From Palaemon carinicauda (lineage: Eukaryota; Arthropoda; Malacostraca; Decapoda; Palaemonidae), in the NCBI RefSeq assembly GCF_036898095.1, contig NC_090768.1, forward strand, positions 50,572,783 through 50,636,782: 64,000 nucleotides of DNA, read 5' to 3'. Both the position numbers and the translations under genes were made by a program. The notes beneath the pieces were generated by a model. It saw only the letters and a program-made list of their open reading frames with translations. It was not told the origin of the DNA and did no database searches. Position 1 is the stretch's first letter. Each line of letters begins with the position of its first letter. This document shows, piece after piece, positions 35,863 to 45,285 of the stretch.

Positions 35863-37035
35863 TCAAACCGAATGCAGGGCTGAGATGACCGGCCCGATAG
35901 AAAACCCGTCTAGAGACTTTCTCGTACAGTCCTTGAGATAATGTGCGGTGAAGGTCGACTGGTTGGACCAAGTTCCCGCTCGAAGAACCTGCGCTACTGA
36001 CATGTTCTTTTCGAACGTTAGAGAGGTGCTAATGCCCCGAACATCGTGAGCTCTGGGTTTCCCCGGTGTAGGAAGACCTTGTTTTAAGTAGGCTTGCGTG
36101 ATCACTTTCCTGAGCCAGAACGAAACCGTATTTTTGGATATGTTTTTCTTCATTTTTCCCCATGAGACGAAGAGATTCTTGATAGACGGGCGGAGGTTTG
36201 CCGTTCTCTTAAGGTATTTCCTAATAGTCCTGACCGGGCATAATTTTAGGTCCTCCGGGTTTCCTTTATTCGGGATTGCCGGAATCGAAAAACTCTCAAA
36301 CCTCGGATCCCACACCGAGGGGTTCTGAGTCTTGGCGACGAAGGATGTGACAAACTTAAAGGTTACTTCCTTCCATCCCCTAGTGTGCTCCACCTCGAAT
36401 GACAGTCCGTGTAGCTCGCCCACCCTCTTAGCCGAGGCTAATGCTAGCAAGAAGACCGCCTTGAGTGTGAGATTCTTGTCATCAATGTCCTTTAAGGGCT
36501 CGAATGGTGGTTTCCGTAACATATCTAGGACTCGCGCCAAGTCCCAACTCGGGATTCTAGGGGCGGAAGGGGGGCATGATTGTTCGAACGCTCTGATAAG
36601 CATGGAGATATGCCTGGAGGAGCCGAGATCTATGCCCTTGAGAAGAAAGACTTGACCCAGGGCCGCCCGAACTCCTTTGATCGCTGGAACTGACATGTCT
36701 AACTTGTCCCTGAGATAAACCATGAAGTCGGCTATCACGGGCACTGACGCTTCCAAGGGCTCTAACTTCTTGTCCCTGCACCACTTCACGAATACCGCCC
36801 ACTTAGACTGGTAGACGGCTGTGGATGATTTCCTCAGGTAAAGCGACATCCTCCTGGCTGTCCTGCCGGAGTACCCTTGCTTCTTCAGGAGCCGCTGGAT
36901 AATCTCCAGGCGTGAAGACGAAGGGCTTGCGGGTTTCTGTGAAACCGCTGAAAGTGAGGTTGTTTTAATAGGTCTGACCTGCCGGGTAGAGGCCAAGGAG
37001 GTAGGACGGTGAGGTTCCTTAGGTCCGCGAACCAT
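35863..37035 (-). CDS. DIRS tyrosine recombinase
   Basis: Cuts and rejoins DNA to integrate the circular DIRS intermediate. From the Met at 37035 it has 390 residues. The catalytic set is visible: Arg204 in SAKRVGEL, His330 and Arg333 in AHDVRG, and Tyr366 in STFTAHYL, with Trp356 in the usual AGTW. An N-terminal SAM-like region (about residues 45-160) carries WAVFVKWCRDKKLEPLEAS. The frame stays open upstream to 38766, but that part lies in another frame of the RT gene and reads as low-complexity Gly/Ser/Arg sequence, so I place the start near 37035; it could be slightly different. It overlaps the RT/RNase H 3' end by 151 bases in another frame, as DIRS elements often do. It ends about 275 bases before the internal complementary region. 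Confidence 0.9.
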   Translation of the reverse strand: MVRGPKEPHRPTSLASTRQVRPIKTTSLSAVSQKPASPSSSRLEIIQRLLKKQGYSGRTARRMSLYLRKSSTAVYQSKWAVFVKWCRDKKLEPLEASVPVIADFMVYLRDKLDMSVPAIKGVRAALGQVFLLKGIDLGSSRHISMLIRAFEQSCPPSAPRIPSWDLARVLDMLRKPPFEPLKDIDDKNLTLKAVFLLALASAKRVGELHGLSFEVEHTRGWKEVTFKFVTSFVAKTQNPSVWDPRFESFSIPAIPNKGNPEDLKLCPVRTIRKYLKRTANLRPSIKNLFVSWGKMKKNISKNTVSFWLRKVITQAYLKQGLPTPGKPRAHDVRGISTSLTFEKNMSVAQVLRAGTWSNQSTFTAHYLKDCTRKSLDGFSIGPVISALHSV

Positions 37036-38807
37036 TCTCTCTCCGGCCACCAAGGCGCTACCAAAGTCATCCTTAGGTTGATTGCTGCTCTTACTCTGTT
37101 GAGGACCTGCCTTATCAGGGAGAAGGGGGGAAAGGCGTACACGTCCAGTCCGTCCCACTTGTGCTGAAAGGCGTCTTCCATTGCCGCCTTCGGATCTGGG
37201 ACGGGAGAACAAAATACGGGGAGTTGCGCGTTCAACCTTGTTGCAAACAGATCCATTACCGGAGATCCCCACATCTGTATAATGTAGCTTGCCACTTGTG
37301 GGTGTAGGGACCATTCTGTTGCTACCACTTGCCCCACTCTGCTGAGGCCGTCTGCTAGGACGTTGTTCTTCCCTGGAATGAACCTTGCCGTCAGTATGAT
37401 GTCCTTCTGTTCCGCCCATTTTAGGATTTGAAGGGCTAGTTCGCACAACTCTTTTGATCTCAGCCCCCCCTCCTTTTTCACGTAAGCCACCACCGTTGCA
37501 TTGTCTGACATTAGGGCCACCGAATGCCCTCTCATGTCCTCCTCGAAGTGGTTGCAGGCTTCTTGGACCGCTCTCATTTCCAGGATATTTATGTGTAGGG
37601 ATTTCTCCCCCTCTGACCACGCCCCCTTTGCTGTCTTTTCCCGGAGATGGGCTCCCCACCCGTCCTTCGATGCGTCCGTGAAGAGAAGAACCTCCGGCGG
37701 TTGGGAGGACAGTGGCATCCCCCTTAGGGTGTTCGACCGATCCTGCCACCATTCCAAGGCCTTCCTGGACTCCTGAAGGAGAGGGACCACAATGTCCGGG
37801 GAACTTTTCTGGTTCCAATGTTCTTTCAGGTTCCATTGAACCACCCTTGAGTTCTGTCTCCCGTGAGGTACCAGCTTCTCTAGGGACACCAGGTGCCCTA
37901 CCAACCTTTGCCAATCCTGCGCTCTTCTGGGGCGACCCAGAAGGAAGGGCCGGAGCACTCGATCCAGGTTGTCCAGCCTTTCCGTGGTTGGGAATGCCTT
38001 GACCTGTAACGAATCCAGGACCATTCCAAGGTACGTCCTCCTGTTGGATGGGGTTAGTTGTGATTTCTCCAAGTTGACCACGATGCCCAGGGTCTTGCAC
38101 AATTGAAGAAGATCTTCGCCCTGTTGTTTCAAGACTTCCTTTGAGGATGAAAGGAGTAACCAGTCGTCCAGGTACCTGATGAGTCGAATGCCCCGTTCGT
38201 GGGCCCATATGGAGACCGTCGTAAAGACCCTCGTGAATACCTGGGGGGCTGTTGAAAGACCGAAGCATAGGGCCTTGAATTGTAACACCTGGGTACCCCA
38301 CTTGACCCGGAGAAACTTCCTGCTCGACGGATGAATGGGCACTTGGAAGTAGGCGTCCTTGAGGTCTATAGAAATCATAAAGTCGCCCTCTCTCAAGGAC
38401 GCCATGACCGTTCTTGGAGTGTCCATTTTGAAGGTCACCTTCCTGAGAAACCTGTTGAGGGCTGACAGGTCTATTACAGGTCTCCACCCTCCTGTCGCTT
38501 TTTCCACTAGGAACAGGCGGCTGTAGAACCCCGGACCCGGGAATGTCACTGTTTCTAAAGCTCCCTTCTGCAACAACGTCTTGACTTCTCCGTCCAACGC
38601 TGCCCTCTTCGCCAGGTCCTTGGGCACCAACCAGTCTGCCTGCGTTGCTGGAACTAGGGGGGGTGACTCTTCCATGAAGGGGATCCTGTAGCCCTCCTTT
38701 AGTACTGTAACTGTCCACGGATCTGCTCCGTGGAGCTTCCATGCTTGCCAAGTGAGTCTGAGGCATCCCCCTACCTGAGGCTTTGGCAGGGGAGGGGGGC
38801 CTCCCAT
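36885..38807 (-). CDS. DIRS reverse transcriptase / RNase H with methyltransferase-like tail
   Basis: 640 residues. RT spans about 55-330: Asp148 in ISIDLKDAY and the active-site YLDDW at 212-216. RNase H spans about 370-495, with Asp378 (LFTDAS), Glu410 (INILEM), Asp435 (MSDNA) and Asp486 (VLADGLSR) all present. Residues 518-600 (MDLFATRLNAQLPVF, YAFPPF, LVAPWWPEREWF) resemble the Dam-like N6-adenine methyltransferase region found after RNase H in many DIRS elements, with the usual N/DPPY/F motif changed to FPPF, so activity is doubtful. The start codon follows the Gag stop by one base (TAAGATG), suggesting reinitiation. It copies element RNA into DNA, probably within a Gag particle. Confidence 0.93.
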   Translation of the reverse strand: MGGPPPLPKPQVGGCLRLTWQAWKLHGADPWTVTVLKEGYRIPFMEESPPLVPATQADWLVPKDLAKRAALDGEVKTLLQKGALETVTFPGPGFYSRLFLVEKATGGWRPVIDLSALNRFLRKVTFKMDTPRTVMASLREGDFMISIDLKDAYFQVPIHPSSRKFLRVKWGTQVLQFKALCFGLSTAPQVFTRVFTTVSIWAHERGIRLIRYLDDWLLLSSSKEVLKQQGEDLLQLCKTLGIVVNLEKSQLTPSNRRTYLGMVLDSLQVKAFPTTERLDNLDRVLRPFLLGRPRRAQDWQRLVGHLVSLEKLVPHGRQNSRVVQWNLKEHWNQKSSPDIVVPLLQESRKALEWWQDRSNTLRGMPLSSQPPEVLLFTDASKDGWGAHLREKTAKGAWSEGEKSLHINILEMRAVQEACNHFEEDMRGHSVALMSDNATVVAYVKKEGGLRSKELCELALQILKWAEQKDIILTARFIPGKNNVLADGLSRVGQVVATEWSLHPQVASYIIQMWGSPVMDLFATRLNAQLPVFCSPVPDPKAAMEDAFQHKWDGLDVYAFPPFSLIRQVLNRVRAAINLRMTLVAPWWPEREWFADLRNLTVLPPWPLPGRSDLLKQPHFQRFHRNPQALRLHAWRLSSGS

Positions 38808-38808
38808 C

Positions 38809-41448
38809 TTATCTCCTACGGGAAGAACGGCCTGTTCTCCCCCTCCTGGAGGAGTAGAAAGAAGACCTATACGTTGGGGGGTTAGAAGATGAACCTCTTC
38901 GGGGGGGAACCACAGAGGAAGACCACTGTCCTGACGAGGGTTCCCTCCTTCCTTGAGTTGGTGTGGTACGCGCGGCCATGGGTGCTTCTGTCACTGGCCT
39001 CCTGAAGATGGGGCGGCGTGCCGCCTGTGGCTTCAGGGTAGGTAGATCCCTCTTTTTGGCCAACTTCTCCACGACCTCTTCCGCCTTCTTCGTCGGAATA
39101 AGTTGCTCCCCCCAGACGGAGCAGGTCTTCAAGGCTTTAGCTTCCCTGTCAGGAATCTTAATGGGAAGGTTCTTGACTAGGGCGTCTCTTCTCCGGAGAA
39201 TCCAATTTGCGGAGAGAGCCAAAGACTGAAAGGTCAGGAATTTAAGGGCGCGGCTACCTGACCCCAGCAACTCATTCAGAGCCTCCCGTTTTGCAGGTTC
39301 CATGGAGTCTGTAGGAATCTGGGTGCCTACTAGGGTGGTGGCCCACCAATCCAGCCAGGAGGCCACATTAACTAAGTCCTTGGACATCTCCTCCATCATT
39401 GCCGACTCGGAAGAGGAGAAGAAGGTAGATGCTGCCGATGCCCTCCCGTCGGAGATGCCCTGGCACAGGATGTCTATGGTTTCCTCGGTCTTGCACGCAC
39501 CGGTCGGCCTGTTTTCTAAAGAGTAGTATTTCGACTGCGACTTCAAACCCTGTAGGAGCTTTGCTGAGCTGTGAGCCCTGCAGGAGTCGCTATTGCGGGA
39601 TATGACCTTATCAATGTGAGTCTTCCCAATCCCCACGTTACTGGCCTCAGGGAGAGAGAGAGAAGACTTTTTCTGGGCGGGGACCGCTATGAACTTGTTC
39701 AGGCCTGAAGTCCAGGGTTCTTCCTCTTGAGTGGCGGGTTCTATAAGGTTGTTATAACCCCTAATTAACGCAAGGACTCTCCTGTACGCTGAGTCCTCCG
39801 TCACCGCCGACTCGCCCTCCCCTCCTTCCGACCGACGGGGCGAATCGTGATCTCGGTCTCTGCCGTGATGGCGGGGTCCACGGTTCCCTCTATCTTCGAC
39901 GTCCGCTGTACCTCTCCTCTTCGTGGCCTTTTTCGGTGAAACGGTGTCCTCCGTGAGATAGATCGACGGAGGTGTCCTTCCCCTTCTGGGGTCTCGATGG
40001 GGAGACCTGTCGAGGCTGCCCGGCCTAGACGACGGCCCCCTGCGCTGGTCGGGATAAACGTCTCCAGGACGGGTCTTAGGCCTGCAAGATGTAGCCCTTC
40101 GCTCATCTGGTGACTCCCTGACGCGGGATGTGGAAGTCCTTCTAGGGGAACTGTCTCCTGCCCGCTCATGTGTCGAACCAATAGGTTTGGAACAGACTTT
40201 AAAATTGTTCTCTGGGACAAACACCCACGTCCCTTTCGGAGAGACTGGTCTCCTGCTTTTGGGTGTAGGGGAACGGGGCCTCATCCTGTCCCGAGATCCT
40301 GTGGGAGACCGCGAAGGGGAGTTCCTCCGCACAGACCGACCTCGTTTCCGCGTCCCTACTGGGGGGGTTGTTCTCCTGCTTTTGGATGTAGGGGAACGGG
40401 GACTCATCCTGTCCCGAGATCCTGTGGGAGACCGCGAAGGGGAGTTCCTCCGCACAGACCGACCTCTTTTCCACGTCCCTACTGGGGGAGTTGTTCTCCT
40501 GCTTTTGGGAGGAGGGGAACTGGGACTCACCCTGTCCCGAGATCTTGTGGGAGACCGCAAAGGGGAGTTCCTCCGCACCGACCGATCTCGTTTCCTCCTC
40601 TGTCGTCTCCTCCGTTCACTGCTTGACGAATCCGAAGAGTCACGTCCTGACGAGAAAGACTGACCTCCGTATCGTGACCTAGCACGTGACTGCGTTTTCT
40701 TGGGGCTACGCCGTACCCCTGACGGAGAAGGAATGGGGAGACTCTCCTGTAGCGAAGTCTTCGGCGGTAACCATCCCGACGGGCCCGCCAAACCGGGGAA
40801 GGCCCCGCCAAGGCCTTCCTCCATGTCCAGTGGGGACCTCATCGGAGTCCTCGGCACGTCCCAAGCCAATGGATCTTCTTGCGGGGACTCCTCTCTGCCG
40901 ACGCCACCACTCGTCGCTGATGACCCTGGAACTTCCACCCAGGAACCTGATGAAGAAAAAGGGACACTATTAGACCACATGGGGTCCCTCGACGAGACGT
41001 GGCCCTTATGAGAGAGAGCCACGTCCCCCGGACCCCCACTACACTCACTTACGGCCGCTTGACTTGCCTTGGCCAACGAAGGACCGCCCACAAATTCCCT
41101 CTCTTGGGAAAGAGGAGCTAACTGCATGTTCTCCTTGGACTTACCTCGCCCCTTACTTTGGGTAGGGGACGGTGGATGTACCCTACCTGACCCTTCTCCT
41201 GCTGAAGTCGCAGGGGAAGAAACGCTAGTCTTCCTAGGAGACTTCTTCGATGCCTTCTTCTTTTTGGTACGGAATTTTATCCACTGGACCTCGGGCCAAT
41301 CGGCACATTCGGAACACTTATCCGACGGCGAACAAGCTCTACCCCTACACGAGGTACACAACGTATGCGGGTCAACCTCGGGCTTAGACAGAAAAGCCCC
41401 GCATGATCTACCAGCTCTAGGCCCAGGACAACGGCGAACGTGTTCCAT
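38809..41448 (-). CDS. DIRS Gag-like protein
   Basis: Open from 41487, but I choose the Met at 41448 because the sequence directly after it (MEHVRRCPGPRAGRSCGAF) begins the cysteine-rich block typical of these proteins. That choice gives 879 residues. Cys and His residues at spacing C...C...HTLCTSC...C...CSEC form a putative zinc-binding N-terminus. The middle is rich in Arg/Ser, with three tandem 41-residue RS repeats (DNA about 40230-40600; GRSVRRNSPSRSPTGSRDR per unit). The last third (about residues 560-800) is helical and non-repetitive and may be the capsid-like part. The role in RNA packaging is inferred from position. It stops one base before the RT start. Confidence 0.85.
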   Translation of the reverse strand: MEHVRRCPGPRAGRSCGAFLSKPEVDPHTLCTSCRGRACSPSDKCSECADWPEVQWIKFRTKKKKASKKSPRKTSVSSPATSAGEGSGRVHPPSPTQSKGRGKSKENMQLAPLSQEREFVGGPSLAKASQAAVSECSGGPGDVALSHKGHVSSRDPMWSNSVPFSSSGSWVEVPGSSATSGGVGREESPQEDPLAWDVPRTPMRSPLDMEEGLGGAFPGLAGPSGWLPPKTSLQESLPIPSPSGVRRSPKKTQSRARSRYGGQSFSSGRDSSDSSSSERRRRQRRKRDRSVRRNSPLRSPTRSRDRVSPSSPPPKSRRTTPPVGTWKRGRSVRRNSPSRSPTGSRDRMSPRSPTSKSRRTTPPVGTRKRGRSVRRNSPSRSPTGSRDRMRPRSPTPKSRRPVSPKGTWVFVPENNFKVCSKPIGSTHERAGDSSPRRTSTSRVRESPDERRATSCRPKTRPGDVYPDQRRGPSSRPGSLDRSPHRDPRRGRTPPSIYLTEDTVSPKKATKRRGTADVEDRGNRGPRHHGRDRDHDSPRRSEGGEGESAVTEDSAYRRVLALIRGYNNLIEPATQEEEPWTSGLNKFIAVPAQKKSSLSLPEASNVGIGKTHIDKVISRNSDSCRAHSSAKLLQGLKSQSKYYSLENRPTGACKTEETIDILCQGISDGRASAASTFFSSSESAMMEEMSKDLVNVASWLDWWATTLVGTQIPTDSMEPAKREALNELLGSGSRALKFLTFQSLALSANWILRRRDALVKNLPIKIPDREAKALKTCSVWGEQLIPTKKAEEVVEKLAKKRDLPTLKPQAARRPIFRRPVTEAPMAARTTPTQGRREPSSGQWSSSVVPPRRGSSSNPPTYRSSFYSSRRGRTGRSSRRR

Positions 41449-41666
41449 AACGCAACGCAAAGGGCCGTAGACACAAGCAAGCCACAAAGGAAAAGCACTA
41501 AAACACTAGGAAAGCACAAGGGAGCGAAATCAAAAGCACGTAGTGAAAGCACTAAACACACACTAAGAGATCCCGATCACGTGGGAAGCACGTGGAACTA
41601 AACACAAAGGGAATCGCACGGAGTATGAGGAGCTTCGTGAAGCACGTGTGTTCACGAACCGACCAG

Positions 41667-41836
41667 AAAACTTACTGGGGAGAGCTTCTCAAAGACGGAC
41701 GACCTGCCCGGGCAATGCCCCCAGGTCATATTATTTCCCGTTATTCAGGACAGTATAGAACATGGAAGTAGGGGGAAACTACGTAAAAATCTGGTCGTCG
41801 GAGAGGAGTTACCAGTAATCTCCTATAAAGTGTTTC
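41667..41836. repeat. DIRS right inverted terminal repeat core (170 bp)
   Basis: Reverse complement of 35252-35421. Outside it, 41837-41863 (AAGGTAAGTCTCTGTGTCGG...) is the unique right edge, matched only by the second half of the internal complementary region. On the minus strand this is the 5' end of the element, upstream of Gag, and presumably carries its promoter. Confidence 0.92.
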
Positions 41837-42668
41837 AAGGTAAGTCTCTGTGTCGGAACAAATACATATTCTTTAAATGAAAATAGTATACAACATGCAA
41901 ATCATTAAATGACGGTAATTTATTGTACATGCCATGAAAAAGGTTTTGTAGCAATATAATAATGAACCCACAACACTGAAACAAAATATTCTGATACAAA
42001 CTACAAAAATTAAACAAAATACTGATGAAATTTATGTAATACCATTTTGAATTATTCACATGATCCACATACAACAGCAAAGACACTAAAAAACAGAACC
42101 ACTTAAAATGTTTACATAACATTCCAATAAAATACTAAAGCAACTACTTATAACAAAAATTACTGGGAGCAATCAAAACTAAGCTACAATTTAATTTAAA
42201 GATTTTAGATTTGGAATAAATTTTAAAAATATCTATGTCTTACCATTTATAATTAACTCTCCCTTTTCTTAGAAATTAATAAGTATACTGGCATCCATCA
42301 TCTAAAATTTTAAACATCCTTAACTGGTTTATCAACCTCAATGCCACGTAACTATCTCGCACAAAAAGGTCAATTGAACCCATACTCTGTGCATAGCAAT
42401 TTTCTAATGAATTAGTTAATCTTTATATAAGAAACAAGTAGTTAATTTGTTTCTTGTAAGGATACTATTCCTTAGTAATTAAGTGAAACTAACCCTTATA
42501 ATTTGCATTTGAAGTCTTCTTTACCCATAAGTATCACCCCAAAATTATTACTAGCTGTACAGTACTTTATTTTATACATAAAAAGGTATCTGATAAATTC
42601 AAGTTGTATGTATCAATGTAAAATAGGTAGCAGTAAATATACAGAACAGTTCAACAAACATCTTTATT

Positions 42669-42868
42669 ACTATAGTCAATTTCTTTTAGTGAGGCAGATT
42701 TGCACCAACTCACAGGGGTGTCCTTTTAGCTCTGAACAGTTTCCTGATCGCTGATTGGTTGGACTAGATAATTCTAATTAATTAGCAATCGGGAAACTTT
42801 TCCAAGCTAAAATGGCACCGCTGCGAGTCGGTGCATATCTGCCTCACTAAAAAAAAAAGGACTGTAGT
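42669..42868. mobile_element. ~200-bp fold-back element, copy 3, most complete
   Basis: Ends ACTATAGTCAATTTCTTTTA on the left and, on the complementary strand of the right end, ACTACAGTCC followed by a T run and AGTGAGGCAG. The arms carry GTGAGGCAGATTTGCACC, GGGTGTCCTTTTAGCT and CGGGAAACTTTTCCAAGCT; the centre holds GATTGGTTGGACTAGATAAT. This copy best defines the outer boundaries of the family. Confidence 0.85.
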
Positions 42869-43011
42869 GGGAATAATGATGGATACAGGTAACCACGTAC
42901 AGTAAGTACTGAAATTCACACTTGGAAAATTACTTTAGCAATTACCAAATATAAAATTTTTAGCATTTTTTCCATCAGACCTTGGTAATGACTGCCAAGG
43001 GGGACCTAGAA

Positions 43012-43211
43012 TTGTCAAGAACCCTCTCTATTGACAGTTCAGGAGCACAAGGCCTTCCTTACAGCCTCAATCGTCAACGTCCGCTTCTCAATGAGACAGT
43101 GAAACGGTAACTTGTCAAGAACCCTCTCTATTGACAGTTCAGGAGCACAAGGCCTTCCTTACAGGCTCAATCGTCAATGTCAAATTCTCAATGAGACAGC
43201 GAAACAGTAAC
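43012..43211. repeat. 100-bp tandem duplication
   Basis: Units at 43012-43111 and 43112-43211 share TTGTCAAGAACCCTCTCTAT, TTGACAGTTCAGGAGCACAA and GGCCTTCCTTACAG.CTCAAT with about six differences overall. Confidence 0.92.
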
Positions 43212-45285
43212 ATCCTTGGTGATGTCTTGGCCAACAATGGGTGTTAGGCTTTGGAGGAACTCATCTGAGATCTTATAAGATATATGAATCCTCTGTCCGA
43301 GTAAGGAACATACGCAGAGACCCTACCAATTCATCTAAATCTTAAAAGGTACGTTGTCCTAACGCCATAAGAAGCCCATCCTTAACTCCTCTGTGAATTA
43401 TGCCGAATCAATTAGCAAAGAGCATTTGGAATCATATGTAGCCTCTGTTCAAGCAGGCACAATAGATCAGCATCTCGTTGGAATTCATACATACCCAGGA
43501 TGATCTAATTATAAACAGAGCCCAGAAACATCCCTTATATAGTTTAAAGCATTTGCACACCACCACCAGAAACTTATGAATGATTGAAAACACTTTTCCA
43601 TAAGTTGATAAGTCCTGGATATAAAAAATACTTAAACCAATCATTCAACTGATATTCAGGTCTTAAGAGTGGTAGAGACGGTTGACTCGAACAAAAAATG
43701 AATGCAAATCTAACCAAGCACTTCTGTGGTGTTGCCATCCCAGAACACTGAAAGATCTTCAACTCTTATATCAATCATCCTGGAAGAAAAATCTGCTCAA
43801 ACAATGGTTTGGGCCACATCCTCTTGGATGAGATGTGTAGCTTACCAGGAGTGCTTGCAAGTCTCAAAAAATGCAAAGGACCAGCCGGAAGACTGACTGA
43901 CGATGAAGTTTAGGCCATAAGGCCAAGTGCTGGAACCTAACACACTGGAAGAGCTTGCCAACAGAAGAACAAAGGTCTGAAACAAGCCATTAGCTTCTTG
44001 ACTAGGCTAATGCATCCACCAGACACACACTTAAACCAAAGAACAAATTTTCCTATGTTGTAAAGGTGGTACCAACTACAAAAGACCAAACACGATTAAG
44101 AATAAAAAGTGTCGCTACCTAGAAATCCCAAACGGACAAATATAATACGCAACTTGGAAGCAGGGATCTCTAAAACGTCGGACATCTTCAGAAAAAAACA
44201 CAAAGCACATGAGCAAAACAAAACACGTCTGACCAACGCAAGTGCTGAAGAGGAATGAAGATAGGGGGTGGGGAGATGTAGGGGTAGAGGGGGGGGGGGG
44301 GGATGTTGATGAAGGAGAGGTCTAATTGGTGAGGAACCTATAATCTTGGTTCGATCACGCCCCAGTTTTCTATACTGACACTCAAAGGGTTAGCGAGCTA
44401 GGTTTATTCCTGGCATTCCATGTATCTCTTTTTTTTTTTTCTCTGGTATTTTCAGCGATAACTATGCTTTAGAAATGGTGCTAGAGGAGCATTTCCCGGA
44501 GCGACACGGGTTCCTCGCCCAGAAATATTTTTCCTTCATCAAAATCCCTTTTTTGAAACTAATGTTTGCAATGTCCATAGCCTAGGAGATATTTCCTATA
44601 CAGACATGGACTCACTACAATAACTCCTTATTTTACAATAGCTGGAATAGCTACTTAGGCAGGTACAGTATGTATCTATAGAACTGCCCTACAGAATAGT
44701 TAATGGACATGAGCTGGTGGACACAAAGAACCTCTGGAGGATAAGGATCCACAAGGGATTAAGTACTGTATTGGACTGGCATCTAGTCAGAAGAGATGTG
44801 GTTGTACTGCAAGGATTGATTAAACTTGTACTCTTTAGGTGAAAACAATATAAATGTTTTACTTGGAACTTCCAAGTACTGTACCCCAGTAAAAATTTCA
44901 ATCTAGAAAGTAGTAAATCTCAGGTAAAAAAATAAAAAGTTTTCCAAAGGCAACATTCAAGATGTAGTCATTAAAAACAATTTTGAAACTGCAATAACTT
45001 TGTGACCTGTAATCTTAAATTAGACTACACGATCTTCAAAAGTACATTACTATCAAATCAAATACTAATTTCCAGAAGTACCACATCAAGCAAGGCGTGG
45101 AAAATTTTGAAATAACCTTTTTTTTAATTGACCAGCAGCAGAAAATTTCATTTTCAGAACATAAATTTCAGGTTTCCTTGTCAAAAAGTACTTACTCAAC
45201 AATTAAACTAACTCCAGCTTTATTCCTTACTGGTCCATTAAATGTACATTTGTAAAATTACACATTTTCAAAATATATAATCTGT

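Larger units (their letters stand above)
35204..41863 (-). mobile_element. DIRS-type tyrosine-recombinase retrotransposon, structurally complete
   Basis: A 6660-base element on the minus strand with Gag-like, RT/RNase H and tyrosine-recombinase frames. Its boundaries come from the internal complementary region (35486-35587), which reads as the reverse complement of the left edge joined to that of the right edge, overlapping by AT at 35543-35544. This fixes the ends at 35204 and 41863. There is no target-site duplication, as expected when a circular DNA intermediate is inserted by a recombinase. All three frames are open and the active-site residues I can check are present, so it looks recently active. 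It sits in the last intron of the Shisa-like gene in the same sense. Confidence 0.92.

Noticed and set aside
37035..38766. N-terminal ~580 residues of the frame leading into the recombinase
   Set aside because: It lies out of frame over well-conserved RT/RNase H and is low-complexity Gly/Ser/Arg; I start the recombinase near 37035. The openness itself is kept as a finding.
39801..41048. Plus- and minus-strand frames of 70-177 codons over the Gag-like gene
   Set aside because: Shadows of the GC-rich, RS-repeat-coding Gag frame.
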